Source: Gordonia asplenii
Lineage (GTDB): Bacteria; Actinomycetota; Actinomycetes; Mycobacteriales; Mycobacteriaceae
Direction: 5' to 3'
Length of the DNA: 64,000 nucleotides
Assembly: GCF_012933505.1 (NCBI RefSeq)
Contig: NZ_JABBNB010000003.1
Coordinates: 62,001 to 126,000, forward strand
Position numbers and translations under genes: made by a program. Of the stretch, positions 17,897 to 25,733 are shown piece by piece. The first letter of the stretch is position 1, and each line of letters starts with the position of its first letter. Under the pieces are notes generated by a model, which was given only the letters and a program-made list of their open reading frames with translations, made no database searches and had not been told where the DNA came from.

Positions 17897-18619
17897 GTGA
17901 CCGCAGCGTCGGCGGGGCAGCGCGGCGACGGGGTCATGTCCATTGGCACCGTCCTGGGCCGCCTACGCGAGGATTTCCCGGACGTCACCATCTCCAAGAT
18001 CCGCTTTCTGGAGTCTGAGGGGCTGGTGACGCCCGAGCGGGCACCGTCGGGTTACCGGCGGTTCTCCGAGTCTGACTACGATCGTCTGCGCTTCGTACTG
18101 ACCGCTCAGCGGGACCGCTACCTTCCGCTGAAGGTCATCAAGGAACAACTCGACGAGATGGACGCCGGCCGTGCCGCGGTCGGCAGCGCACCCACCCTGC
18201 TGTCGAGCGCTCGCGGCGCGGTCGCGCCGGCCACCGACTTCGGGACGCGTGGTTCTCGGGTCTCGCGCGACGATCTGATCGAGCGCACCGGCGTGGACAG
18301 CGCTTTCATCACCGAGCTCATGCGTAACGGCTTGCTGTCGGCCGGTCCCGGGGGTTTCTTCGACGAGGACGCCGTGCGCCTCGTCGAGGCCGCCGGATCA
18401 CTCGCCAGCTACGGCCTGGAGACGCGTCACCTACGCGCGTTCAAGGTCTCAGCCGATCGCGAAGCCGGTCTGGTCGGACAGATCGCCGGACCCATCGCGA
18501 AGGGACGCGGCACCGGCGCGCGTGATCGCGCCGAAGAGCTGGTCCGCGAGATCGCCGCACTGTCGGTCACCCTGCATACTCAGCTGGTGAAGGCCGCCGT
18601 CCGAGATATTCTGGACTAG
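17897..18619 (+). CDS. MerR-family regulator, Rv1828/FtsR type
   Basis: 240 aa. N-terminal winged helix: MSIGTVLGRLREDFPDVT and ISKIRFLESEGLVTPER, then PSGYRRFSESDYDRL. The C-terminal half (from about residue 115) is the unusual Rv1828 effector-like domain, with no metal-binding Cys. The 5-nt gap from garA implies cotranscription. Orthologues act in growth and cell-division control. Followed by a 26-nt perfect palindrome, probably a terminator. Confidence 0.9.
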   Translation: MTAASAGQRGDGVMSIGTVLGRLREDFPDVTISKIRFLESEGLVTPERAPSGYRRFSESDYDRLRFVLTAQRDRYLPLKVIKEQLDEMDAGRAAVGSAPTLLSSARGAVAPATDFGTRGSRVSRDDLIERTGVDSAFITELMRNGLLSAGPGGFFDEDAVRLVEAAGSLASYGLETRHLRAFKVSADREAGLVGQIAGPIAKGRGTGARDRAEELVREIAALSVTLHTQLVKAAVRDILD

Positions 18620-18648
18620 CCACGTCGCCCACCCAGCGGGTTTGCGAA

Positions 18649-18674
18649 CGCGCTCGCCCAGCTGGGCGAGCGCG
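18649..18674. terminator. 26-nt perfect palindrome after the MerR gene
   Basis: CGCGCTCGCCCAG and its exact complement meet without spacer 29 nt after the MerR stop. It can form a very GC-rich hairpin, with no T tract, typical of actinobacterial terminators or of the repeat family that follows it. Confidence 0.5.
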
Positions 18675-18708
18675 GTCACTCACCCGGCTGGGCGGGCGAG
18701 CGTGGCCG

Positions 18709-18838
18709 TCCAGCCTGTTGGTTGAGCGAGTGTGGTCGTCCAGCCTGTTGGTTGAGCGAGCGTACTCGTCCAGCCTGGTGGTTGAGCGAGTGTGGTCGTT
18801 CAGCCTGCTGGTTGAGCGAGCGTAGCGAGTCGAAACCG
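18709..18838. repeat. 30-bp tandem repeat, four units, GGTTGAGCGAG type
   Basis: Units start at 18709, 18739, 18769 and 18799 with period 30 (CCAGCCTGTTGGTTGAGCGA core, few mismatches), ending in GCGTAGCGAGTCGAAACCGAA, which is the 3' end of the dispersed repeat family. It separates the Rv1828-like and Rv1829-like genes. Confidence 0.85.
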
Positions 18839-18879
18839 AACCATCACGGTCCACGCGGACATCACGAGAGGTGGGAGTC

Positions 18880-19401
18880 ATGGGTGAAATGAAGGTCGTC
18901 GGCATTCGTGTCGAGCCGCCGCAGAGCCAGCCGGTTCTCCTGCTACGTGAGACCGACGGCGAGCGGTACCTGGCCATTTGGATCGGGCAAAGTGAAGCTG
19001 CCTCGATTGCATTGCGGCAGAAGGGGATTGAGCCGCCGCGGCCGCTCACCCACGATCTGATCGTGAATCTGGTGAAAGCTTTCGGCCGCCGGCTGGTGCG
19101 GGTGCGCATCGTCGACATGCAAGAGGGCACGTTCTACGCCGAGATGGTCTTCGACGACGACCTGTCGGTGTCGGCCCGGCCGTCGGACGCCATCGCCGTC
19201 GCACTGCGCGTCGGTGTCCCGATTCTCGCCGACGAGGACGTCCTCGTCGAAGCGGGCCTGATCATTCCGGATGAAGACACCGACGCCGACGAGGAAACGG
19301 CCGCCGCGGCCGACGACGGTGAACTGTCCGAGGACGAAGTCGAGCGATTCAAAGAGTTCCTCGACAGCGTGTCGCCGGACGACTTCAAAGCAGGCGAATA
19401 G
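18880..19401 (+). CDS. DUF151 bifunctional nuclease family protein (Rv1829-like)
   Basis: 173 aa from ATG 18880, preceded by GAGGTGGGA; this start gives the same MGEMKVVGIRVE opening as mycobacterial homologues. Conserved segments: QPVLLLRETDGERYLAIWIG, PLTHDLIVNLV, VRIVDMQEGTFYAEMVF, SARPSDAIAVALRVGVPI. Acidic linker about residues 130-150, then conserved tail FKEFLDSVSPDDFKA. Plant and Thermotoga relatives have DNase/RNase activity; the role in actinobacteria is unproven. Confidence 0.92.
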   Translation: MGEMKVVGIRVEPPQSQPVLLLRETDGERYLAIWIGQSEAASIALRQKGIEPPRPLTHDLIVNLVKAFGRRLVRVRIVDMQEGTFYAEMVFDDDLSVSARPSDAIAVALRVGVPILADEDVLVEAGLIIPDEDTDADEETAAAADDGELSEDEVERFKEFLDSVSPDDFKAGE

Positions 19402-19440
19402 AATGGGACAGGTAACGGAACGGCTTCTGCGGAGTCACGA

Positions 19441-19472
19441 TAAACCCTAGATCTCAAGTTTAGGTTTAACCT
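19441..19472. promoter_or_regulatory. Inverted repeats before the second MerR gene, candidate MerR operator
   Basis: TAAACC (19441-19446) pairs with GGTTTA (19463-19468) across 16 nt, and the second arm overlaps an 11-nt perfect palindrome AGGTTTAACCT (19462-19472). The AT-rich patch stands out in this GC-rich context and lies 180 nt before the MerR start. MerR-type proteins bind such spaced palindromes; autoregulation by either flanking MerR gene is inferred. Confidence 0.4.
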
Positions 19473-19650
19473 TCAGCGCGTCGCATTGAAGTCGTTTCAG
19501 CCCGGGCATACGGTCTACACATCGCAGGCCAGTTCGGGCACGCGATAGGAAAGAATGGCCGACGCGGGTACCGTGAAGGTCGGTGTGCGAACTTCTGCGT
19601 ACACCGCCTGACGCAGTTGAGGCCATCCGAGTGCTGCGAGGAGTGTTCCA

Positions 19651-20259
19651 GTGGGCGACCAGCCGATCGAAGACAACCGTACCTACACGGGTGCGAGTGG
19701 GCAGCAAGCCACCCTCAACGACATCGCACCGGGCCTGTTCCCCAACGACATCGTGCCCGACGAACTGGTCGGCTATCGGGTGCCCAGTGCCTGTCAGATC
19801 GCGGGCATCACCTATCGGCAGCTGGATTATTGGGCGCGCACCTCGCTGGTGGTCCCGTCGATCCGCAGCGCGGCCGGGTCGGGCAGCCAGCGACTGTACT
19901 CGTTCAAAGACATCCTCGTCCTCAAGATCGTCAAGCGCCTCCTCGACACCGGCATCTCCCTGCAGAACATCCGCGTCGCCGTCGATCATCTGCGCTCCCG
20001 CGGCGTCGAAGACCTCGCTCGCATCACCCTGTTCTCCGACGGCACCACCGTCTATGAATGCACCTCCGCCGAAGAGGTCGTCGACCTGCTGCAGGGCGGG
20101 CAGGGTGTGTTCGGCATAGCGGTAGGCGGTGCGATGCGCGAATTGTCGGGCACCATCGCCGACTTCCCGGGCGAGCGCGCCGACGGCGCCATCACCGAGA
20201 CCGCTCCCGAAGACGAGTTGGCCGCGCGCCGTAGCAATCGCACGCGCAAGACGGGATAG
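19651..20259 (+). CDS. MerR-family regulator, Rv1830 (McdR) type
   Basis: 202 aa from GTG 19651, with GAGGAG about 10 nt upstream. The HTH begins unusually late (about residue 45): VPSACQIAGITYRQLDYWAR, then SGSQRLYSFKDILVLKIVKR and a dimerisation helix LLDTGISLQNIRVAVDHL. Its N-terminal extension is shared with Rv1830, which affects cell division in mycobacteria. Second MerR of the cluster. Confidence 0.88.
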   Translation: MGDQPIEDNRTYTGASGQQATLNDIAPGLFPNDIVPDELVGYRVPSACQIAGITYRQLDYWARTSLVVPSIRSAAGSGSQRLYSFKDILVLKIVKRLLDTGISLQNIRVAVDHLRSRGVEDLARITLFSDGTTVYECTSAEEVVDLLQGGQGVFGIAVGGAMRELSGTIADFPGERADGAITETAPEDELAARRSNRTRKTG

Positions 20260-20347
20260 CTGGGCGACACGCGTGACGGCCGGTGCCCGACGGGTTTTCG
20301 GCCCGAATGCGGTCGCAGTCGACGGGCCACTCGATACGCTGGACACC

Positions 20348-20860
20348 ATGCGCAATCTTGTCCTATCGGTGATCGGCGACGATCGTGCCGGTCTTGTCAG
20401 CGCCCTCGCCGACGCGATCGCCACCAACGGCGGCTCCTGGGATCGCAGCCAATTGGCAAGGCTCGCGGGCAAATTCGCCGGCATCGTCGTGGTGACGGTG
20501 CCCGGCGGCGACGCCGAACGGCTCATCGCGGCGGTCACCGCGCTCGACGGCCTGCTCGAGGTCGAGGTGCACGACGGCGACGCCGCACCCAGCCCCGCCT
20601 GGACGTCGCTGCATATCGAACTGCTCGGCAACGACCGTCCCGGCATCGTGCAGGAGATCTCGACGGCGCTCAGTACCTCGGGCGCCAGCATCGAGCACAT
20701 GACGACTGGTACCCGCGAGGCTCCGATGGCCGGTGGGCTGCTGTTCGAAGCGCAGTTCGACGTCCGGGTTCCGCCCGGCACCGAACTCGCGGCGGTGCGT
20801 GCCGACCTGGAGCTGTTGGCCGCCGAACTGCTCGTCGACCTCGACATCGACGCGGCGTAG
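20348..20860 (+). CDS. GcvR-like protein with two ACT domains
   Basis: 170 aa from ATG 20348. First ACT domain residues about 3-75 (LVLSVIGDDRAGLVSALADA), second about 86-165 (LHIELLGNDRPGIVQEISTA). Same architecture as E. coli GcvR, a glycine-sensing repressor partner of the glycine cleavage operon. No DNA-binding domain, so it would act through a partner, perhaps one of the nearby MerR proteins (speculative). Lies immediately before the glycine riboswitch and gcvP. Confidence 0.78.
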   Translation: MRNLVLSVIGDDRAGLVSALADAIATNGGSWDRSQLARLAGKFAGIVVVTVPGGDAERLIAAVTALDGLLEVEVHDGDAAPSPAWTSLHIELLGNDRPGIVQEISTALSTSGASIEHMTTGTREAPMAGGLLFEAQFDVRVPPGTELAAVRADLELLAAELLVDLDIDAA

Positions 20861-20949
20861 CCCCCGCATCGGGCACTGTGACGCACTCGACCCCGCTCGC
20901 GGTGAGGTTGTCCCGGTGCACCGTCTAGACTTGACACGCATCGCTACGC

Positions 20950-21183
20950 AGCGGGAGAGCGTCGGCCCGTAACTCGGGACCCGGCCGCCGAAGGAGCAAC
21001 ACCTCTCCGTCAATCTCTCAGGCACCCTGGACCGCGGCGTTGACGATGTCTCTGGAAAGTGGCGCTCACCAGCGATGGTGAACGTCCGCCCACGGTGAAA
21101 AGTCGTGGTCGTCTGCCCTCACCGGGCGCAGCGGCGCGACCGAAACTCTCAGGCGCCGCGAGTCGGCAGTGACAGAGGGAGAG
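20950..21183 (+). ncRNA. Tandem glycine riboswitch upstream of gcvP
   Basis: Two consecutive glycine aptamers. Aptamer 1, about 20950-21057: GCGGGAGAGC, CCGAAGGAGCAA, CTCTCAGGCACCCTGGACCG, then GTCTCTGGAAAG. Aptamer 2, about 21060-21183: GTGAAAAGTCG, GCGACCGAAACTCTCAGGCG, GACAGAGGGAGAG. These are the conserved blocks of the gcvT motif, with the linker between. The tandem glycine riboswitch normally turns gcv genes on when glycine is high. It ends about 50 nt before the gcvP start, so translational control is likely; no intrinsic terminator is apparent. A possible -10 (TAGACT) lies at 20926-20931. Confidence 0.93.
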
Positions 21184-21231
21184 GGCCCCGTCGTCGATGC
21201 GCCGGCATCGGCTCTGCGAGAGGCTGCCCTC

Positions 21232-24075
21232 ATGGCACACGACTCCCATTCCGCTGTCTTCGCCGACCGCCATGTCGGCCCGAACGCCGACGAGACCGCC
21301 CGCATCCTCGCGGCCATCGGCGTCGCCGACTTCGACGAACTCGCCGCCAAGGTCGTACCGGCGACCATCGCCGACGCCGCCGACAGCAACGGACTCGACG
21401 CCCTGCCGCGCGCACTGTCCGAGGCGCAAGCCGGCGCCGAACTCGCAGCGCTGGCCGCGAAGAACACGGTCGCCCGCTCGATGATCGGCCTCGGTTACTA
21501 CGACACCCATACGCCCGGCGTGATTCTGCGCAACGTCGTCGAGAACCCCGCGTGGTACACCGCTTACACGCCGTATCAGCCGGAGATCAGCCAGGGGCGC
21601 CTCGAGGCGCTGCTCAACTTCCAGACGATGGTCTCCGACCTCACCGGCATGGAGATCGCCAACGCCTCCATGCTCGACGAGGCGACTGCCGCCGCCGAGG
21701 CGATGACGCTGCTGCGGCGCGCCGGCAAGTCGAAGTCACCGCGGCTGGTCATCGACGCCGACCTCTTCCCCCAGACCAAGGCGGTCATCGGCACACGTGC
21801 CGAGCCACTGGGCATCGAAGTGGTCGAGGCGGTTCTCGACCCGGCCGCAGCCGACGCGGGGCTGCCCGGCGGTGAATTCTTCGGCGTCATCACGCAGGTC
21901 CCCGGGGCGTCGGGGCGCATCGTCGACGCCGCGCCCGTCATCAGTGCGGCACACGAACGTGGTGCACTGGTCGCGGTCGGCGCCGACCTCCTCGCGCTGA
22001 CCCTGCTGACCCCACCCGGCGAGCAGGGCGCCGACGCGTGCTTCGGAACCACTCAACGCTTCGGCGTCCCGATGGGTTTCGGCGGACCGCACGCCGGTTA
22101 CCTGTCGGTGCACACCAAGCATGCCCGTCAACTCCCGGGCCGACTGGTCGGCGTGTCCAAGGACGACGACGGCAACCTCGCCTATCGTCTGTCGCTTCAG
22201 ACCCGTGAGCAGCACATTCGTCGGGAGAAGGCCACCAGCAACATCTGTACCGCGCAGGTCCTGCTCGCCGTTGTCGCGGCCATGTACGCGAGCTACCACG
22301 GCCCCGAGGGGCTCATCGCCATCGCCCGCCGCGTGCACGCCCACGCCGACACCATCGCCGCCTCCCTCGGTGCCGCGGTAGTGCACGCCGACTACTTCGA
22401 CACCGTTCTCGTCAGCGTCGCGGGCCGCGCGGACGAGGTCGTCGCGCAGGCGAAGTCGCGTGGAGTGAACTTGTGGAGAGTCGACGCCGATCATGTCTCG
22501 ATCGCCTGCGACGAGACGACGACCGACGCCGACGTCGCCGCGGTGACCGAGGCCTTCGGCGTCACCGTGGCCCCGGGCCACACCGACATCGTCACCCGCA
22601 CGTCGGAGTTCCTCACGCACCCGGCGTTTCACCGGTACCGCACCGAGACGGCGATGTTGCGTTACCTGCGCAAACTGTCGGACAAGGATATCGCCTTGGA
22701 CCGCAGCATGATTCCGCTGGGATCGTGCACGATGAAGCTCAACGCCACGGCTGAGATGGAGCCCATCACGTGGCCCGAGTTCGCGCGGCTGCACCCGTTC
22801 GCACCGTTGACCGACACCGTCGGCATCCGCGAATTGATCACCACGCTCGAAGGCTGGCTGGCCGCGATCACCGGCTACGACCGAATCAGTTTGCAGCCCA
22901 ACGCCGGATCGCAGGGGGAGTACGCCGGACTCCTCGCCATCCGCCGCTATCATCGCTCACGCGGCGACGAGCAGCGCACGATCTGCCTGATCCCGTCGAG
23001 CGCCCACGGCACCAATGCGGCGTCGGCCGTCATGGCCGGCATGCGGGTGGTCGTGGTGACGTGCCGCGAGAACGGCGACGTCGACACCGCCGACCTCAAG
23101 GAGAAGATCGCCGAGCACGGTGACGCGCTGGCCGCCGTGATGATCACCTATCCGTCGACGCACGGTGTGTTCGAGCACGAGATCACCGAGATCTGCGGCG
23201 CCATCCACGACGCGGGTGGTCAGGTGTACCTCGATGGCGCCAACTTGAATGCCCTGGTGGGAGTCGCGCGTCCGGGTCATTTCGGCGGCGACGTCAGTCA
23301 CCTCAACCTGCACAAGACGTTCTGCATCCCGCACGGCGGTGGCGGCCCCGGCGTCGGGCCGATCGGTGTGCGCGAGCACCTCGCGCCGTTCCTGCCGGGA
23401 CATCCGCTGGCCGCCGAACTGGGATCGGATCTCACCATCTCGGCTGCGCCGTACGGTTCGGCGTCGATCTTGCCGATCACCTACGCGTATATCGCGATGA
23501 TGGGCGCCGACGGTCTGCGGCGAGCAACGTTGACCGCGATCGCCTCCGCCAACTACATCGCCCGGCGCCTCGGCGACTCGTATCCCGTGCTGTACACCGG
23601 CGACGGCGACATGGTCGCCCATGAGTGCATCCTGGATCTACGTGGTCTCACCAAGGAGACCGGCGTCACCGTCGACGATGTCGCAAAACGGCTGGCGGAC
23701 TACGGTTTCCACGCTCCGACGATGAGCTTCCCGGTGGCCGGCACGCTGATGGTCGAGCCGACCGAGAGTGAGAACCTCGACGAGATCGACGCGTTCATCG
23801 ACGCGATGATCGCCATCCGCGGCGAGATCGACAAAGTCGGAACAGGGCAGTGGCCGGTAGACGACAATCCGCTGCGCGGCGCTCCGCACACAGCGGAATG
23901 CCTTGTCGCCGAATGGAATCACCCGTACAGCCGGGAGCAGGCCGTGTACCCGAACGGTCTACCGTCAGCCGGTGGCCGCGAAAAGGTGTGGCCGAGCGTG
24001 CGCCGCATCGACGGAGCCTTCGGCGACCGCAACCTCGTGTGCAGCTGCCCCCCGATCGAGGCCTTCGCGGAGTAG
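21232..24075 (+). CDS. gcvP: Glycine dehydrogenase (decarboxylating), P protein
   Basis: 947 aa, full-length single-chain P protein. ATG 21232 has GAGAGG 8 nt upstream; a GTG at 21169 would fall inside the riboswitch and is rejected. N-terminal half opens [12 protein letters not shown] and contains [19 protein letters not shown]-terminal half carries the PLP lysine Lys695 in [16 protein letters not shown]. Catalyses PLP-dependent glycine decarboxylation, passing aminomethyl to lipoyl-GcvH. Controlled by the riboswitch just upstream. Confidence 0.97.
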   Translation: MAHDSHSAVFADRHVGPNADETARILAAIGVADFDELAAKVVPATIADAADSNGLDALPRALSEAQAGAELAALAAKNTVARSMIGLGYYDTHTPGVILRNVVENPAWYTAYTPYQPEISQGRLEALLNFQTMVSDLTGMEIANASMLDEATAAAEAMTLLRRAGKSKSPRLVIDADLFPQTKAVIGTRAEPLGIEVVEAVLDPAAADAGLPGGEFFGVITQVPGASGRIVDAAPVISAAHERGALVAVGADLLALTLLTPPGEQGADACFGTTQRFGVPMGFGGPHAGYLSVHTKHARQLPGRLVGVSKDDDGNLAYRLSLQTREQHIRREKATSNICTAQVLLAVVAAMYASYHGPEGLIAIARRVHAHADTIAASLGAAVVHADYFDTVLVSVAGRADEVVAQAKSRGVNLWRVDADHVSIACDETTTDADVAAVTEAFGVTVAPGHTDIVTRTSEFLTHPAFHRYRTETAMLRYLRKLSDKDIALDRSMIPLGSCTMKLNATAEMEPITWPEFARLHPFAPLTDTVGIRELITTLEGWLAAITGYDRISLQPNAGSQGEYAGLLAIRRYHRSRGDEQRTICLIPSSAHGTNAASAVMAGMRVVVVTCRENGDVDTADLKEKIAEHGDALAAVMITYPSTHGVFEHEITEICGAIHDAGGQVYLDGANLNALVGVARPGHFGGDVSHLNLHKTFCIPHGGGGPGVGPIGVREHLAPFLPGHPLAAELGSDLTISAAPYGSASILPITYAYIAMMGADGLRRATLTAIASANYIARRLGDSYPVLYTGDGDMVAHECILDLRGLTKETGVTVDDVAKRLADYGFHAPTMSFPVAGTLMVEPTESENLDEIDAFIDAMIAIRGEIDKVGTGQWPVDDNPLRGAPHTAECLVAEWNHPYSREQAVYPNGLPSAGGREKVWPSVRRIDGAFGDRNLVCSCPPIEAFAE

Positions 24076-24101
24076 GGTCGCTTCGAGTGTCGCTGTGCGC
24101 T

Positions 24102-24292
24102 CACCCACCTCGCTGAGTGCACCCACCTCGCTCGCCGAGTGGAATAGCCCGCTCCCCGAGCCCACCCACCCCGCTCGCCGAGTGGAATAGCCCGCTCCCC
24201 GAGCCCACCCACGCCGCTCGCCGAGTGGAATAGCCCGCTCCCCGAGCGCACCCACCCTGCTCGCCGAGTGGAATAGCCCGCTCCCCGAGTGC
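24102..24292. repeat. 43-bp tandem repeat, four units, plus partial first unit
   Basis: Exact period of 43 with units starting at 24121, 24164, 24207 and 24250; each carries ACCCACC, GCTCGCCGAGTGGAATAGCC and CGCTCCCCGAG. A shortened copy lies at 24102. Differences are confined to one or two positions near the unit start. The array begins 27 nt after gcvP and with the next entry fills the 24076-24506 gap, which has no gene. It is a minisatellite rather than CRISPR because there are no unique spacers. Confidence 0.92.
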
Positions 24293-24295
24293 CGA

Positions 24296-24449
24296 AGCGA
24301 GGTACGAGCTTCGGTGTAACGAGGGGTAGGTGACCCGAAATGCCAACTGGGGGACGGGGTTTCGGGACGCGGTGGTCCGCACGGTGAGTGTCGCGCCGAC
24401 GGGCGTTGCGGGGTGCGGCGTCTCGCTACACCGAAGCTCGTACCTCGCT
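24296..24449. repeat. 23-bp perfect inverted repeat flanking 108 nt
   Basis: Left arm 24296-24318 and right arm 24427-24449 are exact complements (arm contains GGTACGAGCTTCGGTGTA). The 108 nt between them have no ORF and no evident family. The shape resembles a MITE or a long terminator; a tetranucleotide or longer target duplication is not obvious. It lies between convergent gcvP and the substrate-binding-protein gene. Confidence 0.8.
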
Positions 24450-24506
24450 CCAGCACTCGACGAGCGGGTGGACCGTGCCGAGCGACTGCTTCGGCCCAGC
24501 CCCGAC

Positions 24507-25676
24507 CTACTTGCCGTACACCGCCGCGTTCACCGCGACGACCGCGCCGGGCTCGGGCACCGGCATCGGGTCGGGGAGTACGGGGAATGTCACCGCCGCG
24601 GTCGCCGCAGGCAGAGCGGCGTCGCCGCGGAAGCCCAGCGCGGTCAACTTCTTCATCTGATCCGGTTGCCGGACGTAGGTGAAGAATTCGGCGACGCCGT
24701 CGGACTGCGCCGACGACACCTTGTCACCCTTGAGGTGGGTGACGGGGAAGTCGGCGAGCGGCGACGACCCGGTGAGCATCAGCTCGCGCAGCTTCGTGCC
24801 GTTTCCGGCCCGACTGAGGATGTAGAGCTGCGCCTCGGTGATCGGTGTCGCGTGAATCGCGGCCTTCGCCGGATCGGGCGCGCCGGCGATGGCCTGCGCC
24901 GCCCACGCGGACGTGTTCTCATCGAGCGTCGGTCCGGCGTCGAGCAGGATCTTGATACTCGAGCTCACCCGCGTCGACTCGGCATCCGACGTCGCGAGGA
25001 GCCCCTGCGTGCGGGTTACCTCGGTGGCCACGGCCTGCGCGGCGAGTGCGGTGGCGTCGCTGTTCGGCCCGGTGGGCATCGCCATCTTCAGCGAGCCCCA
25101 CCCGTCGAGACCGAAGCGCGACAGACTGTTCGCGGACCGGGCGAGCGTCGGCAGCTGCCCCCAGTCGATCTTTCCGTCGGCCTTCTCTTTGAACTCGGGT
25201 GCGACGGCCAGCACGATCGGCGAGGTCACCAGCGACTCGGGCGTTCCGTCGATGAGATCGGGCTTGGTCACCGACAATTGCGACGTCCATACCGAGGACT
25301 GTGGCACCCACGCCGCCGGGAAGGCACCCAGCGTCTGCGAGTCCCACTGCCCTTCGTTCAAGCCCTGGTAGGTGATGCGGGAATCGCCGGGCCGCACGTC
25401 CACCGTGATGCAGTGGTCGCGGACCACCGGGTGCGTGTCGTTGTAGGTCTTCGCGATGCCGCGCAGTGTGTCGGTGATGTCCGGATCGGCGATGATCGAC
25501 ACCACCGACTTACCCTCGACACACGTACCTGCGGCCTGATCGCCCTGCTTGTCGACGCGATCGCCGAGCTGCCACCACAGCAAACCGGCGGCGACGATCA
25601 ATACAACGCAGAGCGCCGCGAAGATCAGTCCTCGACTGACTCCGCGGCGCCCAGCGTCTGTCCGGTGGTGGGCCAC
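24507..25676 (-). CDS. Membrane-anchored substrate-binding-domain protein (Rv1836c-like, lacking vWA)
   Basis: 389 aa. One N-terminal transmembrane helix (about residues 15-36, RGLIFAALCVVLIVAAGLLW), then a periplasmic-binding-protein type II domain: SVVSIIADPDITDTLRGIA, FPAAWVPQSSVWTSQL, SPIVLAVAPEF. In mycobacteria the gene next to glcB (Rv1836c) is longer and carries a von Willebrand A domain after this part; here the protein ends soon after the binding domain (residue 389) and a repeat region follows. Function unknown; extracytoplasmic. Confidence 0.8.
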   Translation of the reverse strand: MAHHRTDAGRRGVSRGLIFAALCVVLIVAAGLLWWQLGDRVDKQGDQAAGTCVEGKSVVSIIADPDITDTLRGIAKTYNDTHPVVRDHCITVDVRPGDSRITYQGLNEGQWDSQTLGAFPAAWVPQSSVWTSQLSVTKPDLIDGTPESLVTSPIVLAVAPEFKEKADGKIDWGQLPTLARSANSLSRFGLDGWGSLKMAMPTGPNSDATALAAQAVATEVTRTQGLLATSDAESTRVSSSIKILLDAGPTLDENTSAWAAQAIAGAPDPAKAAIHATPITEAQLYILSRAGNGTKLRELMLTGSSPLADFPVTHLKGDKVSSAQSDGVAEFFTYVRQPDQMKKLTALGFRGDAALPAATAAVTFPVLPDPMPVPEPGAVVAVNAAVYGK

Positions 25677-25733
25677 CTATTGACTCCTTATGGCTTCGGG
25701 CGAGCGCAGCGACTCCGGTCGTTGCGCAGGCTG

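Noticed and set aside
21169..21231. GTG start of gcvP at 21169
   Set aside because: Lies within the second glycine aptamer; ATG 21232 has its own GAGAGG and the family N-terminus.
24102..24292. CRISPR-like appearance of the 43-bp array
   Set aside because: Units are contiguous with no unique spacers, and no cas genes are present.
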